64,000 nt of DNA from an uncultured archaeon (GTDB taxonomy: Archaea > Nanobdellota > Nanobdellia > Pacearchaeales > GW2011-AR1): assembly GCA_937982425.1 (NCBI GenBank), contig CALJLT010000009.1:7547-71546 (forward strand). The letters are read 5' to 3'. Below are positions 18,170 through 26,792 of this stretch, piece after piece. Positions within the stretch are counted from its first letter, which is position 1. Each line of letters starts with the position of its first letter. The position numbers were made by a program, and so were the translations under genes. The notes below the pieces were generated by a model. The model saw nothing but the letters and a program-made list of their open reading frames with translations. It ran no database searches and was not told where the DNA came from.

Positions 18170-19258
18170 ATGTTTGGAAAATTAAGAGAAAAATTAAAAG
18201 CTTGGACTAGAAAGGTTTCTGATGTAGAAAATGAAATTTCAGATATCAGGAAAGAAAAACCTTCAAAAGAAATTAAAAAAGAAAAAGAAGAGTTTAAGGA
18301 AGCTAAAAAAAGAAAAGTAGATCCTGAAGAAAGGAAGATAGGGGATAAATTAATTAAAGATATAAAGAAAGAAGAACAAAAAAAAGAAAGCCGTTCTTTT
18401 ATAGAAAAAATTTTTTCCTCAAAAAAAGAAATCTCTGAAGATCAATTTGAAACTTATTCAGAAGAGTTAGAAATGATTCTATTAGAAAATAATGTAGCTT
18501 TAGAAGTTTCCGAAAAGATAATAAAAAAATTAAAAGAAGAGATGGTTGGAAAAGAAATTGAAAAAAAAGAAATTGAAGGAAAAATCTATGAAAATTTAAA
18601 AAACATTTTAGACGAAATTTTAGTAGAACCTTTTGAAATTCTAAAAGAAATTAAAGAAAAAAAAGGGGTTTATACAATTTTATTTTGCGGCATTAATGGA
18701 GCCGGAAAAACAACTACAATTGCTAAATTTGCAAAACTTTTAGAGCAAAATAAAATCAAATGTGTTTTAGGAGCAGCAGATACTTTTCGTGCAGCATCTA
18801 TAGAACAGTTAAAAAAACACGGAGAAAAACTGGAAGTTCCTGTAATTGCACATAATTACGGAGCAGATCCTGCTGCAGTGGGATTTGATACCATAAAATA
18901 TGCAGAAAAAAATAACATAAAAGTTGCATTAATAGATACTGCAGGAAGAATGCATACTGCAAAAAATTTACTTAGAGAAATGGAAAAAATAAAAAGAGTC
19001 ACAAAACCAGATAGGACTATATTTTTAGGAGAATCAATAACTGGAAATGATTCTACAGATCAAATTAAAGCATTTCATGAAACAATAGGAATAGATGGAA
19101 TCATATTAAGCAAAGCAGACATTGATGAAAAAGGCGGAACTGCTTTAAGCGTGGGTTACACTACAGGAAAACCAATACTCTTTCTTGGAACAGGACAAAA
19201 CTATGAAGATTTAGAACCATTTAATAAAAAGAAATTTATTGAAAAATTGGGATTATAA
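18170..19258 (+). CDS. ftsY: Signal recognition particle receptor FtsY
   Basis: The SRP receptor GTPase that docks SRP54-ribosome complexes at the membrane. The 362-residue protein has a strongly charged Lys/Glu-rich N-terminal A region (1-90), an N domain, and a G domain with FCGINGAGKTTTIAKFA (G1), DTFRAASIEQLKKHG, IDTAGRMHTAKNL (G3) and SKADIDEKGGTALS. TATA (CCTTAAAACC, 18140-18149) is about 26 nt before the ATG. It clusters with its partner SRP54 downstream, separated by a small membrane gene. Confidence 0.96.
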   Translation: MFGKLREKLKAWTRKVSDVENEISDIRKEKPSKEIKKEKEEFKEAKKRKVDPEERKIGDKLIKDIKKEEQKKESRSFIEKIFSSKKEISEDQFETYSEELEMILLENNVALEVSEKIIKKLKEEMVGKEIEKKEIEGKIYENLKNILDEILVEPFEILKEIKEKKGVYTILFCGINGAGKTTTIAKFAKLLEQNKIKCVLGAADTFRAASIEQLKKHGEKLEVPVIAHNYGADPAAVGFDTIKYAEKNNIKVALIDTAGRMHTAKNLLREMEKIKRVTKPDRTIFLGESITGNDSTDQIKAFHETIGIDGIILSKADIDEKGGTALSVGYTTGKPILFLGTGQNYEDLEPFNKKKFIEKLGL

Positions 19259-19260
19259 AA

Positions 19261-19653
19261 ATGAAAAAAACAAGCATAAAAAGATCAGAAATTATTTTCC
19301 CCCTTGCAGCTCTAATTTTATTCTATACTATAATTTTCTTCTTATTAAAAAATAAATTCTCCTACGAAGAGAAAGTTATTTTTTCGATTACGCTTTTCCT
19401 AATTATGATCTTTGACTATCTAAGAATTTTTAGCAAAAGATTTAGAAATTTTTTGGAAACTAAAACTGTAAAAGTGATTAGAAAATTGGGAATGATTATT
19501 GGATTTTTATTTGCAATATTAATTTCTTGCCTTTCTATTAGAGCCTACCTCTCTACTAGTTCAATCATATATATTTTCATTAGCATATTTTTCATATTTG
19601 GTTCAATACTGATTTTATGGGAAATCCTACAAACCCAAAAACCCTATAAATAA
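19261..19653 (+). CDS. Small polytopic membrane protein between ftsY and SRP54
   Basis: A 130-residue protein with four hydrophobic segments (about 13-31, 38-55, 70-91, 98-120) and a Lys-rich start. I recognise no family. It begins 2 nt after ftsY and ends 18 nt before SRP54, which suggests a role near the membrane-targeting pathway, but this is context only. Its 3' end contains the TATA box of the next gene. Confidence 0.6.
   Translation: MKKTSIKRSEIIFPLAALILFYTIIFFLLKNKFSYEEKVIFSITLFLIMIFDYLRIFSKRFRNFLETKTVKVIRKLGMIIGFLFAILISCLSIRAYLSTSSIIYIFISIFFIFGSILILWEILQTQKPYK
19642..19653 (+). promoter_or_regulatory. TATA box of SRP54 inside the upstream coding region
   Basis: CCCTATAAATAA lies at the very end of the preceding reading frame and is centred about 25 nt before the SRP54 ATG at 19672. 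SRP54 can thus be transcribed independently of ftsY. Confidence 0.5.
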
Positions 19654-19671
19654 ACAAAACCCCTTAATTCT

Positions 19672-21039
19672 ATGCTAGAAAAATTAGGAAATGCAATAAA
19701 AAAGGCCACGGATAGAATTTCGAATGCAATTTTTTTAGATAAATCTTTAGTTGATGAAATAGTTAGAGAACTTCAAAGATCCTTAATTGAAGCAGATGTA
19801 AACATCTTATTAGTAAAACAATTATCTGAAAAATTAAGAAAAATTGCTTTTGATGAAAAAATAAAAGGAATTGAAAAAAAAGAACATTTAATTAAAGCTC
19901 TTCATGATGAATTAGTTTCAATTTTAGGAGAGAAAAAAGATCTTATTTTAAAAGAGAAACAAAATAAAATCGTTCTCTTAGGTTTATATGCTGCAGGTAA
20001 AACTACAACAATTGCAAAGTTAGCAAACTATTATCAGAAAAGAGGAAAAAAAGTAGCAATACTAGGATTAGATGTTCATAGACCGGCGGCAAAAGAACAA
20101 TTATTACAATTAGGAAAGGAAAATAATTTAACAATTTTTGTGGACAAGGAAGAAACAAATGCATTAAAAACTTGGAAAAAAATTAAACCAAAATTAGAGA
20201 AATACGAAATAATTTTAATTGATACTGCAGGAAGACACGATTTAGACAAAGAATTAGTTAAAGAAATCAAAGATTTAACTAAAGAAATTAAACCTCAAGA
20301 AAAAATATTAGTTATACAGGCGGATATTGGCCAAGCTGCAAAAAAACAAGCCCAAGAATTCAAAGAGGCTGTCAATGTTACAGGAGTAATAATCACAAGA
20401 ATGGATTCCACAGCAAAAGGAGGAGGAGCTTTATCAGCTTGCTCAGAAACAAAAGCCCCAGTATATTTCATAACTAATGGAGAAAAAATAAATGATTTAG
20501 AAGAGTTTAATCCAAAAAATTTTCTTTCAAGACTTCTTGGAATGGGAGATCTTAATGCTCTAATAGAAAAAGTAAGATCAATAACTGGAGAAGACAAACA
20601 AGCAGAAATTCAAAAAAAGATTCAAGAAGGAGAACTTTCTTTAGAAGATGTCGTTGAACAAGTTAAATCTATGAATAAACTGGGAGGATTTTCAAAATTA
20701 AAGGCAATGATTCCTGGAATGGAAAAGGCCAAAATTTCTGAAGAAAAATTGGGAGCTCAAGAACAAAAAATAAAGAGGTGGGAACACATATTGAATTCGA
20801 TGACTCAAGAAGAAAAAAAACAGCCGACAATAATTTTAAAACAAACAAAAAGAATCTCAAGAATCGCAAAAGGAGCGGGAGTTAATACTTCAGATGTTAG
20901 AAGCTTGCTAAAACAGTATGAATTACTTCAATCTATGATAAAAGATTCAACAAAAAATAATTTTTCAGAAGGAATGGATCAAAAACAAATGCAAAAAATG
21001 ATAAAGAAATTAGGAAAAATAAAAAAAATAAAATTTTAA
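19672..21039 (+). CDS. srp54: Signal recognition particle protein SRP54
   Basis: Binds signal peptides and 7S RNA and delivers ribosomes to FtsY. The 455-residue protein has an N domain (1-95), a G domain with LLGLYAAGKTTTIAKLA (G1), GLDVHRPAAKEQL, LIDTAGRHDLDKEL (G3) and TRMDSTAKGGGALS. A C-terminal Met-rich M domain (~300-455) follows, with GGFSKLKAMIPGM and RISRIAKGAG, the RNA-binding segment. Length is normal. The Bud32 gene starts 1 nt later. Confidence 0.97.
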   Translation: MLEKLGNAIKKATDRISNAIFLDKSLVDEIVRELQRSLIEADVNILLVKQLSEKLRKIAFDEKIKGIEKKEHLIKALHDELVSILGEKKDLILKEKQNKIVLLGLYAAGKTTTIAKLANYYQKRGKKVAILGLDVHRPAAKEQLLQLGKENNLTIFVDKEETNALKTWKKIKPKLEKYEIILIDTAGRHDLDKELVKEIKDLTKEIKPQEKILVIQADIGQAAKKQAQEFKEAVNVTGVIITRMDSTAKGGGALSACSETKAPVYFITNGEKINDLEEFNPKNFLSRLLGMGDLNALIEKVRSITGEDKQAEIQKKIQEGELSLEDVVEQVKSMNKLGGFSKLKAMIPGMEKAKISEEKLGAQEQKIKRWEHILNSMTQEEKKQPTIILKQTKRISRIAKGAGVNTSDVRSLLKQYELLQSMIKDSTKNNFSEGMDQKQMQKMIKKLGKIKKIKF

Positions 21040-21040
21040 A

Positions 21041-21646
21041 ATGAAAAAAATTTCTTCTGGGGCTGAAGCAATAATTTACCTCGATAAAAATAAAATAATA
21101 AAACACAGAATTTCAAAGTCCTATCGCCATCCTGAATTAGACAAAAAAATAATAAAACAAAGAACAAAAGCTGAAATAAAAATATTGATTTCTGCTTCAA
21201 AAATTGTTTCTGTACCTTTACCCGAAACTAAAAAAGAAGAAAGCAAAATAATTATGCCGTTAATAAAAGGAGATAAACTATCTGAAAAATTAGATACTTA
21301 TGCTTTAGAAAAACAAAAAAAATTGATGTTTAACTTGGGAAAAGAAACCGCAAGCTTACATAAAGCAGGAATTATACATGGAGATTTAACTACTAGCAAT
21401 TTAATCTATAAAGATAAAAAAATATATTTTATAGATTTTGGATTAGGTTCTCTTAATGGAAAATATGAAGATAAAGGGGTTGATTTGCATCTCCTTTCTC
21501 AAGCAATTGATGCGAAACATCCTAAAAATTCAAAGAAACTATTTGAAAATTTTAAAAAAGGATATTCTTCTAAAGACAAAGAAGAAGCAGAAAAAATTTT
21601 TGAAAAATTAGAAAAAATTGAAAGAAGAAGAAGGTACAAACATTAA
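21041..21646 (+). CDS. bud32: Bud32/PRPK-family kinase (KEOPS component)
   Basis: A small atypical kinase/ATPase of the KEOPS complex, which makes t6A37 on ANN-decoding tRNAs. The 201-residue protein has SSGAEAIIYL in place of a P-loop, KHRISKSYRHPELDKKI typical of Bud32, the catalytic HGDLTTSNLI and metal-binding IDFGLGS, and a basic C-terminus (ERRRRYKH). It is a stand-alone protein, not fused to Kae1 as in some euryarchaea. Its last 4 bases overlap the end of the convergent protease gene. Confidence 0.94.
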   Translation: MKKISSGAEAIIYLDKNKIIKHRISKSYRHPELDKKIIKQRTKAEIKILISASKIVSVPLPETKKEESKIIMPLIKGDKLSEKLDTYALEKQKKLMFNLGKETASLHKAGIIHGDLTTSNLIYKDKKIYFIDFGLGSLNGKYEDKGVDLHLLSQAIDAKHPKNSKKLFENFKKGYSSKDKEEAEKIFEKLEKIERRRRYKH

Positions 21647-24600
21647 TTTAATAAATTGCATCTTTGCCCAACATAAGAATTTGTTGAATTTATTCCATTC
21701 AAATATTTTGCAATGAGCAGGGCATCAGCAGAATTTATATTATTATCTTTGTTTGTATCTAAGCAACAAACATTCTCATAAGGAGAAATTCTTTGTACAA
21801 AAATATTCAATATTGTTGAAGCATCATCGATATCAATTTGCCCATCGCCATTCGCATCTCCAATTAAAGAATTATTAAGACACCTATAATATTTAACTAT
21901 TCCTGTATTTTGGGGATTTGCATTCCACATGGGCCATAAATTTTGATGAGTATTATTTGTTTTCCAAGATTTTACTTTTAATCCATAAATAGTTCCTCCA
22001 AAACTTCCTGATCCAAAAAACATCTCCAGTAAACCATCTCCGTCTATATCTTCAATTGCTAATCCAGAATTCAAAGAAACGTCAAAATCTAAAGGAAAAC
22101 CTTCTAGCATATTACCTTCTATATCCCATGCATAAATTTTTCCATTAGGAGAAATGGTTAGAATATCTTGTTTTCCATCACCATTAACATCTGCTATTTG
22201 AGGAGAACCCTCAAAATAAGGATTTACTTCTTGAGGCCACCCGCTTGAAATAATTGGGATAAAAGAAGATCCAGAAACATCTAAAAAAGAAACATAATTT
22301 TTATTAATGTTTGTAAAAGAAGAGATAACTTGTTCAATCCCTTCATTTTTCAAGTCAACAATCGTTAATTTTGATGAAGGATAATCATTGTTTGGATAAG
22401 TATTATGATTTCCTGTATTTAAATCAATTTTTGTTAAAATTGCTCCCTGCTGATAAAAGAAGTAATTTCTATTGTTTTTAAAGTCATTAAGTATGTATGC
22501 ATCCAAGTCTCCTCTAGGAACAAGATACTTAGAAGAAGTAGATGAAGTTAAATTTTTCTTTAGGATGCCTTTATCTGAATAAACCAAAACATATTTATCT
22601 CTATGAAAAATAATTATCTCTTTTTTTCCATCTCCATCTAAATCATAAACTTTTGGAAAAGAGGCAAAATAGTTTTCATTTATTGGCCAACCTTCTTTAT
22701 AACTTCCATTTCCCTCCAAAACTGCAAGAGTATCAAAGCGAATGTTTTCAATAGGACCAAGATCCTCCCCTATTGCAACAACTACCTCAAAATTTCCGTC
22801 GTTATCTAAATCTATTAATGAAGAACTTCCTCTTGTTTGTCTCAAAGAAGTAAAATTATAAGAATAATTATTAAACACAAAAGGATCACAATTATTATTC
22901 CACCCCAATACAGGAGATCCATCTTCTTTAAATGCAAATCCACAAAAACTTTTAGAACTATCATTATAAAAAAATCCTGCCCAAGGAATAGAAATTATTT
23001 CTTTTTTACCATCCCCATCTATATCTCCTACTAGAGGGGGTGCGATGGGAACCCCTTCTCCAGAACTAACTCCTGATCCAGTATCTATAGGCCATCCAGA
23101 TAAAAGAACTCCTTTTGAATCCCAAACAGAAATTATGCCCCCAAGATCAACAATAATTTCTTTTTTACCATCTCCATTTATATCTTCTAAAATAGGGGTT
23201 GAACCCACTGAATATTGACGAGCATCCTCGATTTTATTAGGCCATCCATCTAAGATCTCAAAATAAGAAGAATAAGTCATATTGGCAAAAAGTTCATTAG
23301 TTACATTTTTTACTATACTAACATTAACAAAAAATGTTTTGCAAAGAGTATTTGTTATTTTAATCTCTCTTTCTCCAGAATCTAACTTTAATAAAAAAGA
23401 ATCGTGAATAATCTTGCCCCTATAAGAATACTTTCCAGTGTTTAAATTCTTAACATAAACTTTTGATTCGGGAATATTTGAAGAAATATTTAAAAATCCA
23501 TAATTTTTAGAAGAAACACAACTATCTGTCAAAGAGAAATTCGAATCTTCGCAATCTGGAATCGGATTATTTGAACAAGAAATAGGACAATTATTTGGTT
23601 TCTGATCTCCTGTTCCCCAATAACAAAATCCGTCCTGATCATTATCTTCGCAAGAAATGTTATTTGGGTTTGGAATTAAAGGGCCAGTTACAGCAAAAAG
23701 CAAAAATGATTCAATATATGAATCTCCTATAGCTATCCTAAAATATCCATTTTCTCCCCATCCACTCCCCCAACTATTTTTAACAATCCAATAAGAAAGT
23801 CCGTCCTCCTCTCCATATCCTACAATTAAAACTGCATGAGCTCCTAAAATTACATCTATAGAATGAGAATAAATTCCTCCAGAATAACTAGGAAAATCCT
23901 GATACACAATCATTCCTGCTTCAACAGGACCTTTTTCAACTAGAGTTCTTTTCAAAGATTCAATATCTTGTAAAGGGACTAGTTTATAATTTGTAATAGC
24001 AAAAGAAGTCTGATTCCAATTAGAACATTTTTGAGAGCAATAGACAGGCCCTGTTGAACAAGATCCATGGCCAAGGGCATCACAAGCTACATAAGGGAAG
24101 CATGATTCTAACACAGCTTTATTTATTTGTAAATACTTAAATAAATTTAAAAAACCTGGTACAGAAAGACCGTGGCATCCCCCTGGATGAAAACAAGAAA
24201 TTAAATCCTGCTCAGACAAATTTAAATCCAAATATTGATTATAATATGTGTTTGCTTGGCCCTCGACTAATCCCAAAGTCCCAAAAGCCCAACAACTTCC
24301 ACAAGAAGCTTGATTTTTAACTGGAGTTATATAATTTTTCCCATGGACATTTCTCCAATCAAATTCCAGAGGAAGTTCTGAAAAATTAGTAGAATTTTGC
24401 ACGCTAAAACCCGTAATTTTTACATCGATTATGCCTTTTAAAAATAAAAAAGATTTGGAAAAAATTTTATTCAGAGGATTAAATAAAAAAGTAAGAACCT
24501 CTCCTTCCTTAATTAAAAAAAATTTATTTTCTTTATTTTCATAAAATTCAGAAGAGGGATTAGAAATAAAAGAAGATAAATCTCCCTTAAATTCTAACTC

Positions 24601-25005
24601 TCTAATAATTTCTTCATCAATTTCAATTCCAAGATATCTTTTTTGATCTTCAACACTTAATTTAGAAATTTCATTTTCTTCTGCAACCCAATCTAAACCT
24701 GAATCTTCTATCTGATTATTGATTTCCTCTACAGAAATTTCATTTGTTGCAAAAGAACTAGGAATGAAGGGATTCTCAGAAGGATTTGGAATCTCAATTG
24801 GAGTAGAATCTTTATTTATGGAAACAGAATCTTTTGAAGCTTTATTTGTTTTAGAATCAAACTCAAAAGAAGAGGGCAATCCCTGTGAATTTTTTTTAAA
24901 AACTCCATTGCTTGCAAAAACCATTACAAATGCTATTAAAGCTACAACAAGAAAGACCGTAGCCAAAATTTCAATCCCCCCTTTTTTATGGAAAAAGTTA
25001 AACAT
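21643..25005 (-). CDS. Membrane-anchored papain-like protease with FG-GAP repeats and dockerin
   Basis: A 1120-residue cell-surface protein. The N-terminus (HKKG-GIEILATVFLVV) is one TM helix resembling a class III signal, and residues ~40-200 look like a propeptide. The C1A peptidase domain (about 210-440) has QASCGSCWAF with catalytic Cys238, HAVLIVGYG with His390 and VKNSWGSGWG with Asn410, so the triad is complete. After it come a Cys-rich Ca-binding-like segment (DNDQDGFCYWG), a PEGA-like beta domain (~505-575), and at least six FG-GAP/VCBS motifs such as DINGDGKKEII and DIDGDGLLEMF (~600-1030). The protein ends with a type I dockerin: DANGDGQIDIDD and DTNKDNNINSAD (~1055-1110). It probably degrades protein outside the cell and may attach through a cohesin; no cohesin is seen in this window. 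Confidence 0.92.
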   Translation of the reverse strand: MFNFFHKKGGIEILATVFLVVALIAFVMVFASNGVFKKNSQGLPSSFEFDSKTNKASKDSVSINKDSTPIEIPNPSENPFIPSSFATNEISVEEINNQIEDSGLDWVAEENEISKLSVEDQKRYLGIEIDEEIIRELEFKGDLSSFISNPSSEFYENKENKFFLIKEGEVLTFLFNPLNKIFSKSFLFLKGIIDVKITGFSVQNSTNFSELPLEFDWRNVHGKNYITPVKNQASCGSCWAFGTLGLVEGQANTYYNQYLDLNLSEQDLISCFHPGGCHGLSVPGFLNLFKYLQINKAVLESCFPYVACDALGHGSCSTGPVYCSQKCSNWNQTSFAITNYKLVPLQDIESLKRTLVEKGPVEAGMIVYQDFPSYSGGIYSHSIDVILGAHAVLIVGYGEEDGLSYWIVKNSWGSGWGENGYFRIAIGDSYIESFLLFAVTGPLIPNPNNISCEDNDQDGFCYWGTGDQKPNNCPISCSNNPIPDCEDSNFSLTDSCVSSKNYGFLNISSNIPESKVYVKNLNTGKYSYRGKIIHDSFLLKLDSGEREIKITNTLCKTFFVNVSIVKNVTNELFANMTYSSYFEILDGWPNKIEDARQYSVGSTPILEDINGDGKKEIIVDLGGIISVWDSKGVLLSGWPIDTGSGVSSGEGVPIAPPLVGDIDGDGKKEIISIPWAGFFYNDSSKSFCGFAFKEDGSPVLGWNNNCDPFVFNNYSYNFTSLRQTRGSSSLIDLDNDGNFEVVVAIGEDLGPIENIRFDTLAVLEGNGSYKEGWPINENYFASFPKVYDLDGDGKKEIIIFHRDKYVLVYSDKGILKKNLTSSTSSKYLVPRGDLDAYILNDFKNNRNYFFYQQGAILTKIDLNTGNHNTYPNNDYPSSKLTIVDLKNEGIEQVISSFTNINKNYVSFLDVSGSSFIPIISSGWPQEVNPYFEGSPQIADVNGDGKQDILTISPNGKIYAWDIEGNMLEGFPLDFDVSLNSGLAIEDIDGDGLLEMFFGSGSFGGTIYGLKVKSWKTNNTHQNLWPMWNANPQNTGIVKYYRCLNNSLIGDANGDGQIDIDDASTILNIFVQRISPYENVCCLDTNKDNNINSADALLIAKYLNGINSTNSYVGQRCNLLN

Positions 25006-25054
25006 AATTATTCATCATTAATTAAATATATAAATACTTCTCTAAAAAATAAAA

Positions 25055-25127
25055 TAGCCCCACCCGGATTCGAACCGGGGTCTCCGGCTCCAAAGGCCGA
25101 TATACTTGACCACTGTACTATGGGGCT
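25055..25127 (-). tRNA. tRNA-Gln (UUG)
   Basis: A 73-nt cloverleaf. The acceptor is AGCCCCA/TGGGGCT. The anticodon stem-loop TCGGC-CTTTGGA-GCCGG gives anticodon TTG, and the T arm contains GGTTCGAATCC. The discriminator is A and CCA is not encoded. Confidence 0.94.
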
Positions 25128-25279
25128 ACATTTAAAAGACCCTGAATCGATTTATAAGTTTTTCCTGTCCTTTTAACTAAGAAACAGAAACATGTTTTTT
25201 TCACCAAAAAATCCCAAATAGGTTATGTCTTTTTCACGTGCTCGAAAATAAATATAAAAATATCTGAATATAAATAAAT

Positions 25280-25525
25280 ATGAAAACAGCATATCTGTAT
25301 TGCAAAACAGGGGAAGCTGAGAAAAAAAATAAATACGCTTTTACAGTGTATTTATGGAAAGGTAAAAAGGGGTCAGGAATTTTATCCAAAAAGTTTTTTC
25401 AAGGAAAAAATAAAATGAAAGTTAATATCCTTGAAGAAAACGGAGACACTTCCACAATCCTTTTTCCAAAAAAAATTATGAACAAAGATGTAGCAATCGT
25501 TAATTCAGCTTACCTAACTCTCTAA
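25280..25525 (+). CDS. Hypothetical protein
   Basis: An 81-residue basic, soluble protein with no recognised family. It looks beta-rich (TAYLYCKTG, AFTVYLWKGKKGSG, MKVNILEENG). A TATA-like AATATAAAAATATC (about 25251-25264) precedes it. The codon pattern resembles neighbouring genes. It is convergent with the ParA-like gene. Confidence 0.5.
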   Translation: MKTAYLYCKTGEAEKKNKYAFTVYLWKGKKGSGILSKKFFQGKNKMKVNILEENGDTSTILFPKKIMNKDVAIVNSAYLTL

Positions 25526-25544
25526 AATTTTATTTTTTTATTTT

Positions 25545-26342
25545 TTATTTTCCAAACAGTTCTGTATAAAAAATATCTCGGTTAATTTGAGGTTTAGAAG
25601 GCAAAATCTTAAAAAATCTCTTAATTGTCCTAGGGTGTTGGAATTTCTCTCCAGCTATACATGAAGCTAATTTCCTGTACTCTAGTCCCAGTTCTGAATT
25701 AGGCCTAAGTTTAACTCCCGAAGTAAAATAAAATTGAGACTTAGGTACATTCAAATCGTGAGGTAAAAGTGCAAGAACTGGGACTTCACTTGTTTTTTCT
25801 ATGTCTTCTAAACTAAGTTCAAACTTTTTTCTATACACTTTATTCAAAATTATCCCTTTTATTGGAGTTCCTCTTCTTTTAGCCACTTTTATTGCTTTTA
25901 GAGTCATACTAAGTGTGGAAAAATCAGGAGTGCTAATTACAAATAACTCATCTGAAGCATCAATAGTTGCTAAAGTCTCTTTATTTAAGGAAGGGGAAGA
26001 ATCTATCAAAATAAAATCATACTCTCTTTTTAATGAAGATAAATAAAATTTGAGCTTTAAAGGATCTATATTTTCTTTAGGAAAAACGCTAGATAAGATT
26101 AAATCAAAATAATCATGAGAATTTATTGCTTCTTTTATCCTTTTTTCACCACTTAAAACTTGATGAAGTGTTACGGGAGGATTTAGAAAATTTAAATGTG
26201 TTCCTAAATTAGGAGCCGAAAAATTAGCGTCAACAAGTAAAACTTTTTTACCAAATTCAGATAAAGCAAAACCTAAAGAAACTACACTAGAAGTTTTTCC
26301 AACTCCTCCTTTTAAACTCAACACCCCTATAATTTTACCCAT
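25545..26342 (-). CDS. ParA/MinD-family ATPase
   Basis: A P-loop ATPase of the deviant Walker A class, 265 residues from the chosen start. It has VLSLKGGVGKTSSVVSLGFA (deviant Walker A), LLVDANFSAPNLG (A'), and DFILIDSSPSL (Walker B). Such proteins position chromosomes, pili or other machinery; which one here cannot be told, though a pilus locus lies nearby. The start is ATG 26340-26342, since a TATA box (CATATTTAAATTG, 26361-26373) sits about 25 nt upstream. A further 30 in-frame codons upstream would overlap this promoter. Confidence 0.85.
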   Translation of the reverse strand: MGKIIGVLSLKGGVGKTSSVVSLGFALSEFGKKVLLVDANFSAPNLGTHLNFLNPPVTLHQVLSGEKRIKEAINSHDYFDLILSSVFPKENIDPLKLKFYLSSLKREYDFILIDSSPSLNKETLATIDASDELFVISTPDFSTLSMTLKAIKVAKRRGTPIKGIILNKVYRKKFELSLEDIEKTSEVPVLALLPHDLNVPKSQFYFTSGVKLRPNSELGLEYRKLASCIAGEKFQHPRTIKRFFKILPSKPQINRDIFYTELFGK

Positions 26343-26371
26343 AAAGTCTAAAGTTAAATTCAATTTAAATA

Positions 26372-26394
26372 TGTTACTCGAAACACTAGTAACA
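26372..26394. promoter_or_regulatory. Inverted repeat at the ParA-like promoter (possible operator)
   Basis: TGTTACT, nine bases, then AGTAACA form a perfect 7-bp inverted repeat immediately upstream of the ParA-like TATA box, covering the BRE position. It lies between two divergent genes. A regulator site is inference. Confidence 0.35.
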
Positions 26395-26441
26395 AAAACA
26401 AGAAACAGAAAATTTAAAAACCAAAACCGCAACTAATTAAC

Positions 26442-26777
26442 ATGGTAAAAACAGAAGAAAAAACAAATAAAAAATTGACTCAGAAAGATTATGAAAAAAA
26501 AGTTTTAGATTTAGCAAAAGAAGGTTTGACTGCAGAAAAGATCGGACAGAGATTAAAAAACAATGGAATTCACCCTAAAGATTATGAAAAGAAAATAAAA
26601 GAGATCTTAGGTAAAGAATATGTTGATCCAGAATTAAAAAATGTGCAAGAAAAACACGAAAAAATAAAGATTCATTACGAAAAAAATAAACAGGACAAAC
26701 GAGCAAAAAGAGAAAAAGATAGAACTTTCTCGCACGTAAGAAAAATAAAAAAATATTTGGGTCTAATTAAGAAATAA
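26442..26777 (+). CDS. rps15: 30S ribosomal protein uS15, archaeal type (divergent)
   Basis: A 111-residue basic protein. The N-terminal archaeal/eukaryotic extension of uS15 is visible as KVLDLAKEGLTAEKIGQRLKN, followed by a Lys-rich middle and a C-terminal RTFSHVRKIKKYLGLIKK, which replaces the usual S15 RIRRLxKYYK. It is shorter than typical archaeal uS15 (~150 residues). Support comes from the next gene: a DHH nuclease follows uS15 in many archaea. TATA (AATTTAAAAACC, 26411-26422) gives a leaderless start. Confidence 0.75.
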   Translation: MVKTEEKTNKKLTQKDYEKKVLDLAKEGLTAEKIGQRLKNNGIHPKDYEKKIKEILGKEYVDPELKNVQEKHEKIKIHYEKNKQDKRAKREKDRTFSHVRKIKKYLGLIKK

Positions 26778-26792
26778 GTTTGTTCTATCCTA

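Noticed and set aside
24988-25176. Plus-strand reading frame across the tRNA-Gln gene
   Set aside because: It is antisense to tRNA-Gln and gives the PPGFEPGS-type peptide typical of translated tRNA genes; not a protein.
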